Of a stretch of DNA of 64,000 nucleotides, positions 35,796 to 48,379 are shown piece by piece (positions within the stretch are counted from its first letter, which is position 1; every line of letters starts with the position of its first letter). The notes under the pieces were generated by a model. It saw only the letters and a program-made list of their open reading frames with translations, had not been told where the DNA came from and searched no databases. The position numbers and the translations under genes are program-made. Source of the DNA: Typhlomys cinereus (lineage: Eukaryota; Chordata; Mammalia; Rodentia; Platacanthomyidae); contig JALPQD010000076.1 in assembly GCA_023101885.1 (NCBI GenBank), positions 2,808,397-2,872,396 on the forward strand, given 5' to 3'.

Positions 35796-36951
35796 CAACA
35801 GGAAAAGTTTGGGTTTTTGAAATCTCAGCTTCCTACATAGTTCCTATATAAACTGAAGTAAATTACTTGAAAGATTTTCTGAACCTATAAATAAAATAAT
35901 GGTGCAGCATAAATAGATAAATGCCAGGCTGCCATATAAGCCTCTTCTCCCTACTCTTCCCTGCCCTCCCCTCGTCTCTCTCCAGAGGTTCTTGTTCTGT
36001 GGCTGGGCTGGAATTCACCATCTTCCTGCCACCACCTCCCCAGTGCTGAGACAACAGATGGGGGGCACCACTCCTGACTCAAGGGATTACTGTTAGTGTC
36101 AGTTGTTCTGTGGAATTTTGTACGTCACTTTTATTTTATTCAATCCTTAGGGTAACTTTTCTTAAGTCACAGCCCTGATAAATTTTGAGGCTTTTAAACA
36201 ATGATTATCAACATTTTGCAGCACTACTGAACCTATTGTACATGACATACTCTCCAAAGAGCAACACCTACTGATACTATCACAGGCTCTGGGCATGTTG
36301 CAGGCGAGTGCACGCTGGCACACATGCGCACGCACATGCACACACACAGAGCACACACAATACTCTCTAAATTGCAACACATCAAAATACCTACTTCAAT
36401 CCCTGGAACCCACATAGGAAAAAGAAAAGAAGGAATAGCAACCACAAGTTTTCCTGCGACCTCCACAAACATATCTTGCTATGCCCATGCCACACACACA
36501 TGATAAATATTTAAAAAAGTTTAAAATTTAAAAAGTACCATTACAGAACATTCCATGTCCAAAATCTATGTTCTGAAATGACCAAAAATTGCTTTTGTTT
36601 TATGATTATGTTGCCAAAATGCTGTGTAAGTGTGTGTTTGTTTCATTTCTTTTTCAGATTTCTCTATTTCATTCCATGATTTTATTTAATTTTATTTTTG
36701 AACATATAAGCATACACACTTTCAAGATCAAAACATAAGCAAGCTACATTTGGAAAAGTCTTTTCTGTCGTTACTATCTTTCTTCTACCTCTAGGTCACG
36801 TTCTACATAGTTCTCTGAAGAAAGAGGGTAACGTGGGTGGGAGGCATACACCTAAGGCTGTTCCACAGCTTTACTGCACCACAGTGACATCCAATCAATC
36901 TCCTATGCTGGGCGTTCCAAACATTTCCAATATTTTGTTAATACAAGTATG

Positions 36952-37470
36952 TGATGGTTGCCAACTTGGAGGAATCAGGAATTAACTAAAAGATACAACT
37001 CCAGGAAAGGCTGTGGGGGCTTTTCCAGAAAGGATTAACTGAAGAGAGAACATCCTCTTTCAGAGTGGATTGTTCTACCTTCCAATAGGTGGTTCAGAAA
37101 TAGAGATCAGAGGAAAAAGCTGGTGCCCCCCCCCCTTCACTTCCTGCTCTGGAGCACCCCAGTGGAGGTTAGGGCTGCTGCCGAGCTCTGCTGCCTGCCT
37201 TTCCATGTGAACTGAGAACCAGTGACTCTCCCCAACTTCCCGGGCTTTTAGCACTGGACCGGGACTGCTGAGGCATCGAGGTTTGAGGATTGAGTGGCTA
37301 TCAGATTCCCAACTTCTCTAGCATTTAGACAGCCATTGTCGGCTTACTCAGACCCTTCCATGTCAGCCACTCTAGCGGGCTCCTGTTATAACACACACAC
37401 ACACACACACACATGCACACACACAGTCTGTTGGTTCTATACCTCTATTGAATACTGCCTAATACAAGTG
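36952..37470 (+). mobile_element. ORR1-type MaLR LTR with internal (CA)n
   Basis: Begins 'tgtgatggttgccaacttgg' and ends 'ttgaatactgcctaatacaa'. A CA repeat (37390-37428) has grown inside it. Confidence 0.75.
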
Positions 37471-37474
37471 ATGG

Positions 37475-38185
37475 TCTATGATTAACAGAATGCAACTCAC
37501 AATGCATTTTCAGAGACAAATTCCTGAGAGTTACTGTGTGTACCAAAGGATAAATGCATTCATGGCTGATTATTGCCAAATTCCCTCCTGGGTACTTTAT
37601 GGTTATCCATCCAGACTTACCAGCCATGTACCATACCAAAATGCCTATTTTCCCAGTCTGAAAATTATATTTTGCAATTTCTGGATTTGAGTGACAAGTA
37701 TCTTGGAGTAGTGGCTTTAATTCTTTGGCAGAGCTTTAACAAGATTTCTTTTTTTATGACTGAAGCTGGAATATCTTCTACCATCTACAATCCTCATTTC
37801 TTTTCCTAAACAGTTTTTCTCAAATCTGTGGCCTATGGCTTATTTGGGTTTTCAGAAAGTCGTTTCACTTAAAATTAGCTCCAATATTTCCCTCTGTTTT
37901 GTCATCTGACTTTTGCTCATGATATTTTTTTACTATGTAAACATTTTTTTTTCCATACAGTGGATTTATCATTTTTTTTAAGAACTGAGTCACAGTTATA
38001 AAATCCTTGGCTTACACTTTCATAACCTTAACTATGTTCTTCTGTGTGCACTGTTGACAAGTCTGTTGCTAGCCTCTTCCTTCTGCCTGGAAACCCAGAG
38101 GAAATTTTCTTCATCATCTTGAAAGTTTCACTAGAATATAACTTGGAGCTTGCCATTCTGGATCAATGCCCCCAGTACACAAAGT

Positions 38186-38223
<38 letters not shown>

Positions 38224-38940
38224 GATTGGGAGATGGAGACTATCCAGGGTGTTGAGCTTGCTCAGCCACTGCTGTGCCATGAAACTGCAACCCAGTAGAA
38301 GTCTTTTCAAAATACACACTCGGGTTTTCTCTTATTTAAAGAATCTTTCATAAAGAAAAGTTTAAATAGTAGTTCTGTTACTTTTTCCTTAGGAACTCTT
38401 CATCTTACATGTCCTGGATATTAATCACCTTCTGGACATGAGCATGTGGTTAGAAGCAGAAGAGGCCCTGAAGTCCATCCCTAGCACCGTGTGACCTGTC
38501 TCTGTGGATAACGTTTCCTATCTCATTCATTCTCTTGTCTACTGCCATACTTTTTGTACAGGGCTCCAAATGTATCTTTCCTCCCATATTACCTTGGAAT
38601 TTAGCTTCATTTTTCTTTATTTCCTGAGTTTAGAGGTTCACTTTTACTTTTATTGGGGAGGGGTTACTTTGGATTTCACTCCGGAAGAGGCGCTGGACTA
38701 TAATTTTCTTTAGTTCTGCAGTTGAATATTTTAAGGAAATTTTATCGTCGGCTGAAATGTCAAACTCCCATTTTGTTTTCTATTTAAAGTAGCATTACAT
38801 GGATATTGTCTGCCATCTTCTGTTCATTTTGAAGTCTTCTTTTTTCTTTTTTCTAAACCAGAAGAGATTATGTATATGAGAGAGATTTGGGCAACTTACT
38901 GAATTTTCTTTTTTAAGTCAATAGTACCTAATGCACCATT
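37475..38940. other. Nothing recognised apart from a CT repeat
   Basis: Several short frames in different phases but none with a family match or splice signals in register. Confidence 0.4.
38188..38220 (+). repeat. (CT)n microsatellite
   Basis: A run of CT dinucleotides ending 'tttctctgtc'. Confidence 0.9.
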
Positions 38941-38984
38941 GTTGTTGTTGTTGTTGTTTTTAATTTTATTATTATTATTATTAT

Positions 38985-39080
38985 TTATTCAACTGTGCGC
39001 ATGTGCGTGTGTATGTGTGCGGCATGTGTGTGTGTGTGTGTGTGTGTCTGTGTGTAGAACCATGGACAAACTCGTGAACC
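38985..39080 (-). mobile_element. B2-superfamily SINE, 3' part only, minus strand
   Basis: Left part 'attcaactgtgcgcatgtg', TG tract and 'tagaaccatggacaaactcg' match the family's tail end. The remainder is missing and an LTR begins at ~39080. Confidence 0.75.
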
Positions 39081-39705
39081 AATCCTCCCAGAGATAAGAT
39101 GGCCAACTTCCCTATGAAGGGATTATGGAGATGAGCTCTCCATATCAAACAACTTGACCTCTAGCCCACATGGGCCCCAAAGCAACTGGGTTGGGCCCCA
39201 ATGGGAGTTAACCAATGAGAAAAAGCCAGTTTCCCGGGGTTGTCTAGGTGTATAAATATGCCTGGCCCTGACAGCCATCTTTGGCTCCCTAGCCCCTCAT
39301 GGCTAAGTCTGTTTCTTATTCCTTGCTCCTCATGGATTCCATGCCTACGGTCCATGAGTTCTCTGGTGCCCTAGCCCCTCATGGCACTTGTGCCACAAGT
39401 TCTTTCTAGCTTCATGACTGCTTCTCATGGCATTAGTGCCATGAGTCTGTTTCTTGCCTGCTTCTCATGGAGGTGCCCTAGCCCCTCATGGCATTAGTGC
39501 CATAAGTTCTATTTTGTGCCTGATCCTCATGCATTCCACGCCAGGCTCCATGAGTTCTCCAGGGCATTCTGCCCCTCATGGCACTCCACATCTGGAGTCC
39601 ATGAGTTCCAACCTTTCTCTTTCTCTCCTCTAATAAACTCTACCTTAAACCTCTACATGTGCTCTGGTTTCAATCTTTGACTTTGGAACACAAGAACCCT
39701 ACAAC
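39080..39705 (+). mobile_element. ERV-type solo LTR with expanded internal repeats
   Basis: TATA-like 'tataaatatg' (39252), then ~320 bp of imperfect repeats built from 'cccctcatgg' and 'ccatgagttc', a polyadenylation signal 'ctaataaactc' and the family end 'tggtttcaatctttgac…ctacaaca'. Related to the LTRs at 41.5, 44.0 and 45.0 kb. No gag/pol/env sequence recognised. Confidence 0.7.
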
Positions 39706-39831
39706 ACTGGAGTGGTCGATTCCTGTTCCTGCAACACTTGACACCCCAGGTGTGACAGCCGAAAAGACCGTTTCCCCTGCATCATTTGGCCACCATGAAG
39801 GGACTGTCCCGCTTTTCCCACATCAATCTGA

Positions 39832-39950
39832 AAAGTATTTAACCTAACAGTTATTAGAGAAATGCAGATTAAAGCCACCATGAGATACAGCCCTATCTCT
39901 GTAATAGCTAAAATTAGAAATGAACAACCAAGCAAGTCACTATGCTGAAT
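39832..39950 (+). mobile_element. L1 ORF2 3'-terminal fragment
   Basis: The text 'ttattagagaaatgcagattaaagccacc' followed by 'atgagatacagccc' corresponds to the well-conserved region of L1 ORF2 just before its end. The fragment is short and without an open frame. It follows an LTR element. Confidence 0.6.
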
Positions 39951-40431
39951 ACAAGAGGTGGAGGTTTGAAGGGGGCAGCTGCACATGTTGCAGCACAGTT
40001 TCAATCTGGAGTGAGGTCACTAGCATGGGCAACCATCAAAGTAAGCTCCACATGCTTCAGGGTGCATTCCCATCAGCAGGAACAGTCTCCTCCTTGCTTT
40101 GCAACTTTTCCTTTTCATTCTCAGAGGTGTTTCTCTAACAATTATTCCACCCATTTTCCATTAAAGACAACATATCTATCATTTTTCCCATGTCCCTACA
40201 TACCTTTATAAAATTCCTTTCAGAACACAGAAAAAAAATCCCATCACAATGCATGCATTACAATTTGCAAAACTATTCTGCTATAATCACATATTAATTT
40301 GCAATTTTTTTCACAAGGATAAAATTTCACTATCATCATAAAGCTTCAGTTCCATTACTTTGGGACTTTTCTAGAAAATGGGCAAAGGACATGATAATTC
40401 TGTTGGTTGATGACTCTGACAAACTTTCTTT

Positions 40432-40440
40432 TATGTGTGT

Positions 40441-40476
<36 letters not shown>

Positions 40477-40716
40477 CTGTGTGGGTGTGTATACCAGTGG
40501 ACATGCTTACATGTATGTGCCCATGGAGGCCCAAGGGTGATCTATCTGGAATCATCCTGGATTGCTCCACCTCCTTATTGCTCTGCTCTAGGGTTTCCCA
40601 GGTCTGCCATCCAGTACTGGAAATGCCATTTCCATCCAGCATTTTAAGTGGGATCTGGGGATCTGAATTCAGGTCCTTATGCTTGTGAGGCAAAGACTGA
40701 GCCATCTTCCCAGCCT
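40432..40716 (-). mobile_element. Older B2-superfamily SINE, minus strand
   Basis: TG tract 40432-40480, body 'tctgccatccagtactgg', head 'gagccatcttcccagcc'. Confidence 0.82.
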
Positions 40717-40865
40717 CAAACTGCTTCTTAAAATTGATACAGTCACATAACTCCTAACAGGAAGTAAGAATTTTTATCTTCCTATGTCCCGCTCGTATTT
40801 ATCTGGGAAAAATTCTAAAATTTTTTTACCAATTATTTTCTTAATTTTAGAAGTTCATTTTTATT

Positions 40866-40866
40866 T

Positions 40867-40912
<46 letters not shown>

Positions 40913-41167
40913 CATGTGTGTGTGTACAAGAGGGCACTTGCATGTATATGCCTGTGGAGGCCCAAAGTTGACATTGGGAATCATTCTGGGTTGTTCTATC
41001 TCCTTTTGGCCTTGCTCTGGAGTTTCCCAGGCTCTGCCTTTCAGGGCTGGAATTATAGGCCACCACCATTTTTGCCTGGCATTTCTAGTGGGATCTGGGG
41101 TTCTGAACTCAGTCCCCTTTTGCTCGTGAGGCAAAGGGGTTCACCTCTGAGCCATCTCTCCAGCACC
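40866..41167 (-). mobile_element. Older B2-superfamily SINE, minus strand
   Basis: TG tract 40866-40910, body 'gctctgcctttcagggctgg', head 'gagccatctctccagcac'. Second copy within 450 bp in the same orientation. Confidence 0.82.
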
Positions 41168-41504
41168 ATTATTTGCTGATTTGTAAGAAAGAAACAGACT
41201 CTCTTGAGATGTATGCTATACATGTCATATATGTGTGGCCAACTTCTTGACACTACAATTAGCCATTGTCATCTACACAATTCAAGGTCAAGAACTGTAC
41301 AGTCTTTTCTGGAAGAAGAAATCCCATAATGTTTTAAGTAGCTTTGCAGTTTTTGATGAGTCGCATACATTCAGAGTTATGCTGAGCCACAGGCTGGACA
41401 CAACTGACTGGAAAATCTCCCAGGTCTTGCATGCCTTCCCCCATTCTAAGTAAAATAAACTTCAAATTGAGGAGATAATTTAACTTTATTGAATAGCTAG
41501 TACA

Positions 41505-41910
41505 GCTAGGAATGTCCATCTTGTGGAACCATGCCCACCACCCCTCCTGTCCCTCACTTCCCTAGTAGCTCTGGGACATTCATTAGCCATGCCAGACCAT
41601 AGAAGACTGTGGTTCCACTCATCTTTCTCTTTTACCTTTTGTTTGGTCATGATGCCAAGCCAGGGTGGTATTGTCCTCTCTTAGCCATGTGGTCGCTGCA
41701 TGGAGGCTCTTTCAGTTGTCTCCTCTATGCTAATGTTCTCCCACCTTAAAGCTATGACTTCCTCCTTGTCTCCCTTGAACCCAGCACCAAAGAGTTTCTT
41801 TTCCCTTTTCTCATTTTCAATAAAATCCCTACTTTAATCTCTCAATGTGTACTGGTTTCAATCTTCAGCTCTGAAACACAAACCCCAAAGAAAAAAACCC
41901 ACAACAAATG
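41505..41910 (+). mobile_element. ERV-type solo LTR, related family
   Basis: 'caataaaatccctactttaat' signal and 'tggtttcaatcttcagctc' then 'aaaacccacaaca' end. The 5' part differs from the other three copies. Confidence 0.6.
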
Positions 41911-42124
41911 AGCAAAGATTCATCAGATGTTGATTAATATGAAATATAGGTTACTCATTATTCTCAGGGTGGAGTCTTGATTGCCTTTCAAGCAGTTCTC
42001 ACAGGGTTAACTGCAGTGGATGAATCCGGTCTATACTTAGGAGGAGCTGGACATTACAACCAAAGGACCATCTAAATAAACACTCCAGTTTCACTTCTCT
42101 CAGTTGACTTCAAAAACAACTCTG

Positions 42125-42212
42125 AGGAAAGCAGGAAGGGGGAGTGGTAAATATGATCAACCAAACATTGTATACAGATGTGAAATTGTCAAAAAATAGA
42201 TTTAAAAAACTC
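42125..42212 (+). mobile_element. L1 3'-terminal fragment
   Basis: Short G/A-rich text with 'aatatgatcaaccaaacattg' and 'gaaattgtcaaaaaatagattt' matches the last ~80 bases of the L1 3' UTR at 2970-3058 in the same window. Confidence 0.55.
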
Positions 42213-42224
42213 ACTAGCTTTGTT

Positions 42225-42345
42225 TAGAAGTGGTGATTTATACCCATAATCCCAGCATTTGGGACATGGAAGCGGGAAGATCTTCAATGCTAAACCAACC
42301 TGCACTAAATAGGTAGATTCTATCTCAAAAGCCAACCAAAGAAAG
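42225..42345 (+). mobile_element. B1 SINE
   Basis: 'gaagtggtgatttataccc', 'ataatcccagcatttgggac', 'gattctatctcaaaagcc'. Confidence 0.7.
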
Positions 42346-42879
42346 AAAACAACTACTAGGCCTAGTGGAACCACTGTCACCCCAGCACTCAGGAGACTGA
42401 CAGTCCAGATTGCATAGTGAGATTCTGTAGGAAAACAAACAAAAACGACACTAATTTGAGGCTGTGCGGTCACAGCTAAGCAAGCAGTCTCCCACTAATT
42501 TGGCACAGACACTTCTGAATAAATTCACCTAACAGTCTAAGCTTGTTAACGTTTTCTCTTTCCATGTTTTCTAGGACAAGTTGCTTTATGGATACCCCAC
42601 CTGACTCCTCAGAGTCCTAGTGTATAGATAGCCCACTTGGACCTTGAACTTCTGAGTCTCCAAAGAATCACACTTGCATTGCCTTTTGCTTCTTAGTACT
42701 TGCATTTCTTCAAGGTTAGCAACACCTGTGCAAAGGACTTACAAGAATGGGCATCTTAAACATTGCTAATTTCATTCTTTAATTCAAAGTAAAACAGGGG
42801 CTAAGAATATAACTCGGTTGGTAAAGCTGCATGTACAGGAGGACTTGTGCTTTATAAGTAAAAAAGTTTAGCTGGCTGA

Positions 42880-43680
42880 TAAGTCATGTGTTTAACCTAA
42901 CGTGTTATAGAGGCTGGTCTAGGAAAGAGAAGTTGTTGTAACCCAGTAGAAGAGGAAATAAAACCCAGGCCCACTCAACTGGAGACTTCCTGTTCCTTGC
43001 CCCCGATTCCCTCTCCCTACACACATTTTCTTCTAAAAGCCTTTTCTTCTTAAAATGATCTTTGCTGGTGGCAGTGCCTCATCTTCTCTGGTTTCTGGCT
43101 CCCCAAACCTTTTTTCCTGGCCCCAACAACGTGTGTCCTGGAATCACTGGTCTTTTCAGTGGTAAACAGCCAAGACCTGGGTTCTGTAACAGCATCAATT
43201 ACATTCAAAGAAGCTTCCGAGGGGGAGCAGTGAGCCCCACCATTACAGAGAGAAATGAAAAATACAGGGTAGGTCTGCAAATAGCAACAGAGTGTTGAGG
43301 GACACAGATACCCGTGCCCTACCTCACTGCTGTCCAGTGTAACTGACGGGAATCTCTCGGAACCATCAGGACTATCATGAATCGTGGACACAAAATGCTG
43401 CTAATACCACCCATAGGTTCCCCTTCTTCCAAACTCCACATTTAGACAGCAAACCCTACTGGCTGGCCACTGCCCTCTCCCAGTGGTCAGCAGGCACTTA
43501 TGAAGCCCATCACATACTCAGTGGGACAGGGTCTGTCCTTTACCTTGCCCACATGCCCAGGGATAAAAGTTCCACATTCAGATCCCACGTTTTTCTCCCT
43601 GGAGAATTAGTTGCCATGTAATCAATAAACTTTATCCATGGCATGGCTTATTGGGTCTTTTTCTTTTTTTAAAAACTTTA
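42880..43680. other. Unassigned, possibly LTR-derived
   Basis: Contains 'gaaataaaacccaggccc' and 'atcaataaactttatcc' polyadenylation-like signals 660 bp apart and lies in the LTR-rich segment. Overlapping frames on both strands suggest no real coding. Confidence 0.35.
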
Positions 43681-43964
43681 TAATCACCGGCAAGTATTTG
43701 ACTTCTAATACACTCTATCCCTCAATCTAGGCACCTGGGCTAAAATGGAAGGATGTAAATAAAGCTGCCTGCTGGCTCATAAGGGGGAAAGCAGATCATG
43801 ACTAGCTGCCCAGCAGTGGTGGTGGTGGGCCGCCTGGGCAAATCCTATTTCTTACACAGGAGAGAAAGTTTATCCTTAAAGGCCACATTTACTTTAAAGT
43901 TTCTCCATTAAAGAAGCCAAACTATATCTTTACTAAAATACACTCCCTATGAGTTTGGAAGAGC

Positions 43965-44407
43965 TGGTTTTACTCCTCCACAGAGATAAGGTCACCAACT
44001 TCCCCAACCTTCAGTTCATGAAAGGATATGGAGATTAGCTCTTCATTACAGATAAGCTAATTCCTGAAGAAACACCTCTACCAAGAGGTCGGCCACAAGG
44101 TCACCTGGGCTGGACTCCACATGAACATACCAAGGAGATGCTGGGGACCAAAAGCTCTGATCAGATTTGCAGAAGCTGGCGCTAACCAACGAAGAAAAGC
44201 CACTTCGCACTGCCCACCACCACCACTAAACCACTAAATACCCCTGATCCTGTCATCTGTCTTCGGCTTCCTTGCCCCTCAGGGACTACAGGACCATGAG
44301 TTCCATCCTTTCCCTCTTCTAATAAAATCTGTCTTAATCCTCTACATGTTCTGGTTTCAGTCTTTGAATCTAGAACACAAGAATCTGGACATTAAAAACC
44401 CTGCAAC
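43965..44407 (+). mobile_element. ERV-type solo LTR, related family
   Basis: 'cagagataaggtcaccaac' start, 'ctaataaaatctgtc' signal, 'tggtttcagtctttgaatc' and 'ccctgcaaca' end. Lacks the repeat expansion of the 39-kb copy. Confidence 0.7.
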
Positions 44408-44622
44408 AGATTGGCATGGTGGATCACCTGCAATTCCAACCCTAGAAAGCAAAGCCTGGGAACTTCTGGGGCTATCTGACTAGCCAGACCAGCCCTACTC
44501 TGAGTTCAATTAGAGACCCAGCCTCAAAAACATAAGGTAGACGGCTGATCAAGGATGATTCCAGATAGCAACCTCAGGCCTCCCCATGCACATGTACACA
44601 CAGGTGCATCTTTGCAAGTGGG

Positions 44623-44671
<49 letters not shown>

Positions 44672-44675
44672 ATAC
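44405..44675 (+). mobile_element. RSINE-like SINE with (CA)n tail
   Basis: B1-like start ('attggcatggtggatcacc'), 'ggatgattccagatagc' middle and CA repeat 44629-44670. Confidence 0.6.
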
Positions 44676-44814
44676 CCCATCACATACACACAAAAAGAAA
44701 AGAAGTGAAAAACTGGTTAGATAAAATTCAGAATGCTTGCTACTAGGTAGTTTATACAATCAAATGATACATAGCAAGATTTTTCTAGCATTTTAAAACT
44801 AATCTTATTATTAT

Positions 44815-44992
44815 GGGGGGGGGTGTACATGGCAAGGTCAGAAGACAACTTTGTGAAGTCCATTCATTCCTTCCAAACTAAGGTCATTAGACTTGGGCAG
44901 TTTTAGAGCAGCCATGCTGGGATGGTCTTGGAAGGTCATCCTCCACTGTAGGGATTACCCTGAAGGAACACATCCTACTGATCCAGGGGAAC
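44815..44992 (-). mobile_element. B3-like SINE fragment, minus strand
   Basis: 'gtgtacatggcaaggtcagaag' followed by 'acaactttgtgaagtcc' matches the 3' part of B3. The head is missing. Confidence 0.55.
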
Positions 44993-45535
44993 TGACTCTA
45001 ATCCTTCACTAAGATAAAGTCACCAACTTAACCAAATCCTGTTTATAAAAGGATAAAGAGATAAGTTCTTCATTGTAGATAAGCTCTACCAAGAGGTCTA
45101 CTACAAGATTAACTGGGTTTGGCCCATATGAACAGACCAATGAGATGTAGAGGACCAAAAGCTCCAATCCGGTTTGCAGAAACTGGAGCTAACTAATGAG
45201 GAAAAGCCAATTTTCATGGACCTGCCTAAGTCTATAAATAATCCCGACCCTGGCAGCCATCTTTGGCTCTTTTGCCCTTATGTCTGAGGTCCATGGATTC
45301 TGGCTTCCTTTCCCCTCTCAGACTGCAAATCTGTGTTTCCCTTGCCCCTCGTGGATTCCATGCCTGAAGTCTATGAGTTCTGGGGGCTCTCTTGCCCCTT
45401 GCCAGTTCATGTCCATGAGTTCCATTATTCCTCTCCTCTAATACACTCTTGATTCTCTACACATGTTCTGGTTTCAATCTTTGGCTTCCAAACACAAAAA
45501 CCTGGAGATAACACACAAGACCCCAGAGAAAATCC
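44993..45535 (+). mobile_element. ERV-type solo LTR, related family
   Basis: 'ctaagataaagtcaccaac' start, 'tctataaataatccc' TATA-like, a few 'gattccatgcctgaagtc' repeats, decayed signal 'ctaatacactc' and 'tggtttcaatctttggc' end. Confidence 0.7.
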
Positions 45536-45587
45536 CGTGCATGGCAATCATCTTTACCCAACACATCTTCACAACCTTAAAAATAAT

Positions 45588-45690
45588 TTGCAAGAGTTGG
45601 GAGTGCAACTCAATGATAGAGTATGTCTGTAGCATGCCAAAGACCTTAGGTTCAATACTCAGCAACAAAAATAATAATTTAAAAAGAAAT
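45588..45690 (+). mobile_element. ID-type SINE
   Basis: 'gagttgggagtgcaactcaa', 'ttaggttcaatactcagcaa', A-rich tail. Confidence 0.7.
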
Positions 45691-45699
45691 GATTATATA

Positions 45700-47870
45700 T
45701 GCAACATGTGATTTAGTTTTTCAATTACTGAATAGAAAAACATCTGTTAATTATATACTAGAGAATGCTAATAATTGCCACAATATCTTTATTTAGATCA
45801 AAAGATTTTAATCTGTGTTGTGTCAAAGCACACTCCAGTAATTTAAAAGATGTCAATTTTTTTGGTACACAAATGTATCGCTAGTCAATGGGAAAAATCA
45901 TCTATACTTGTCCTATGAGATGCACTAAAATCTAATCTCTAACATGACAATATAAGAAATTGTTTTTATTCATTTCCTCAGTTTAAATGTAAAATGCCAT
46001 TTAAACAAATTTCCAAATATCTTCAGATTATATATTATGAAATCTAGAAAATGGTATTCTCCAAACAAAAATTGGAAGATACTCATTGAGAAATTAATTA
46101 CTCATTTAACTTTACAGTATATTTATGGAATATAATAAATTTAAAGTTGCAGCATTTTGATTTCAAGTTATGTTTTTTAAAAAACTATAAGGACTAGGCA
46201 TATGGATCAAGAATTTAGATCTTGCAAAACATATGTAAAGTCCCAGCAATCTCTGACCACCCCCACTTATCCTCCCCCAAAATTTTTAGTATGAGAAATC
46301 TAAAACACTGAGGTTACATTTGACATTAATCTACTGAAATTTTGCATGCTTCCAATAAAACTATTGCTATTTGAGGACTTACGTGAATTAAATCTCTTGA
46401 GCTGGCAAGATGCTCAGTGGGTAAAAGCACTTGGCACCATATCTGACAATCTGTGTTCAATACATATACACAATAAAATATCAAAAACTGTGTTTCTTAA
46501 ATTTCACATAAGAAGTGTTTCACATATGAACCAATCCTTAGTATTACTTTTATGCATAAATTGGAAACTACAAATTTAGTCTGAATGAAAAAGTCCTGAG
46601 GAGATGCTGGATAAGGTGCTTGCTTGCTCTATGGGCCTGAAGACCTAAGTTTGTACCCCCAAAACCCATACCTCTTGTTGATAGCTAGCATAAGCTATCT
46701 TTGCATAGGCAACGTGCAATCTCCAGGACCAATAAGCTAGCCTAACAGGCACACTCTGGCTTCGACTGAGATCATACCCTGCCTTAACAACAAAAACCAA
46801 AACTGAGATTGAGCAAAGACACCAGATATCAACTTTGGGCTTTCACAAGAACATGTATATGTGCACCTGTACACACCTATACACACACATGCAAACACTC
46901 ATGCACACACCTCATGTACATGCAAAAAAAAAAACCAATTAGGCTAACAATTGTGCATCTGTATCTTTATCTCTTCCAAAATATTGTACAATTCATGTTA
47001 GGCATTTTAGTAAGCGCAGGAGATTATTTGAGCAATTTTTATTGGGCTCTGGTAATGTTATTGGTGTTTCCTTGGTTTTTCTTTTGGGTGCTAGGGATCC
47101 AAGGTTCATGCTATACCAGTGATCTATATGCACCTATGTATTTAAAAAAAAATTAGGAAACAAAACATTGGTAAAGGAAAAATTAATTTACTCAATTGAT
47201 TTTCAAATGTATCTCATTGCTAAATCGGTATGTTCTAGCTTTCTTATGGCTTTCCATAAAGTGTGAGGCGACCACAGGCACAATGAAGAGGAAATTAGTC
47301 CTCCAACCTCACCCTTAGCCAAATTGCAAATAAATAATTTTCTCCACCAGTTTATTTCATAATTTCTTTTAAAACACAGAGAAAATAAAGTTTTGTGTTT
47401 GTGGACCTAAGTGCTGGATAACATTAACATTTAGGTAGCTATCAACTGAATTACAAAATCGAGTATCTGTGAATTATATATGGCTTATAAGGACGTAAGA
47501 AAGTTAACTAAACTAAAGCCAATTATTTTGCTGTTTTTAATGTCTTGTTATTTTGTCACAAAATATTCATATGCATTAACTGCTGACTCTGTTTGGCCGC
47601 ATGTTAATCTTCAATAACCGGAATTTAAACTGAAAGCATCAAGCTAAGTCCCTACTTATCTCATGTGCACTCATACAGCTAAATTTAATCACAAAATGTT
47701 AGTCTCTAGCTGGCTGAGTTCTGATAAAGTCTCTTGAATAAAACACAAGGCAAGCTTTCTTCTACTTCAGCTGAAAGAGAGAGGCTGATGGAGAAAACCA
47801 CAGTAATTTTTCTTTTTTTTCTCAATTAGCAAAATACTCCCAACACAGCAAAAAGAAGGCATCAAGGTTC
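45700..47870. other. AT-rich, only decayed SINE pieces
   Basis: Apart from a decayed RSINE at 46.6 kb and a B2 trace at 46.4 kb I see nothing here. Confidence 0.4.
46590..46915 (+). mobile_element. RSINE-like SINE
   Basis: 'gatgctggataaggtgcttg' head, 'cctgaagacctaagtttg' and CA-rich end with 'tgcaaacactcatgc'. Decayed. Confidence 0.5.
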
Positions 47871-47877
47871 GACAAGC

Positions 47878-48025
47878 GTGGGTGAGTAGGTGGCACACTT
47901 CTATCATCCAGCATTGGATGGCAGGAGGATGAGGAGTGCAAGGTCCTCAAGCTGAATAGTGCGTTCAGTAGCTGACTGGTGGATTCAGGGCCATCCTGGA
48001 TCATAAGAAAAAACCTGTCTCAAAT
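47878..48025 (+). mobile_element. B1 SINE, decayed
   Basis: 'gtgagtaggtggcacacttc', 'atccagcattggatggcag', 'ggccatcctggatcataag' and 'cctgtctcaaatt'. Lies just left of the CpG island. Confidence 0.55.
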
Positions 48026-48379
48026 TAGTTAACTTAAAAAATTCAGCAAAATTCTTCTTTTACTTTGTTTCTGCAGCTAGCGCGTTTTTAGCCTTTTTTT
48101 TTTTTTTTTTTTTTTAAGAATGCTGGATGCACAGAAACGAATAAAACTGCACAACCTGGTGTCCACTAACAGACTGGCCTCAAGTCAAAGGGCAGCAGCT
48201 GCTCCTGGGGAATCTCTGGGGCTTCAGGATAGTTGAGACATCTCCCTCTCTTCCCCGATACCAGCTTTCGCTTTCTGATTCCTGCAGCCCCAGCCAGCCT
48301 CCATCATCATTACGGGGGGCTGCGGGAGCGGGGGGTGGATGGTCAGAATCTCTCCAAGACAACCACTGATGAAAGAGAT

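Noticed and set aside
43050..43391. Overlapping 78- and 113-codon frames on opposite strands
   Set aside because: Located in LTR-rich DNA between polyadenylation-like signals; composition looks random.
43965..45535. The two LTRs at 44.0 and 45.0 kb as ends of one provirus
   Set aside because: They differ in length and sequence, and the DNA between them consists of SINEs without viral genes.
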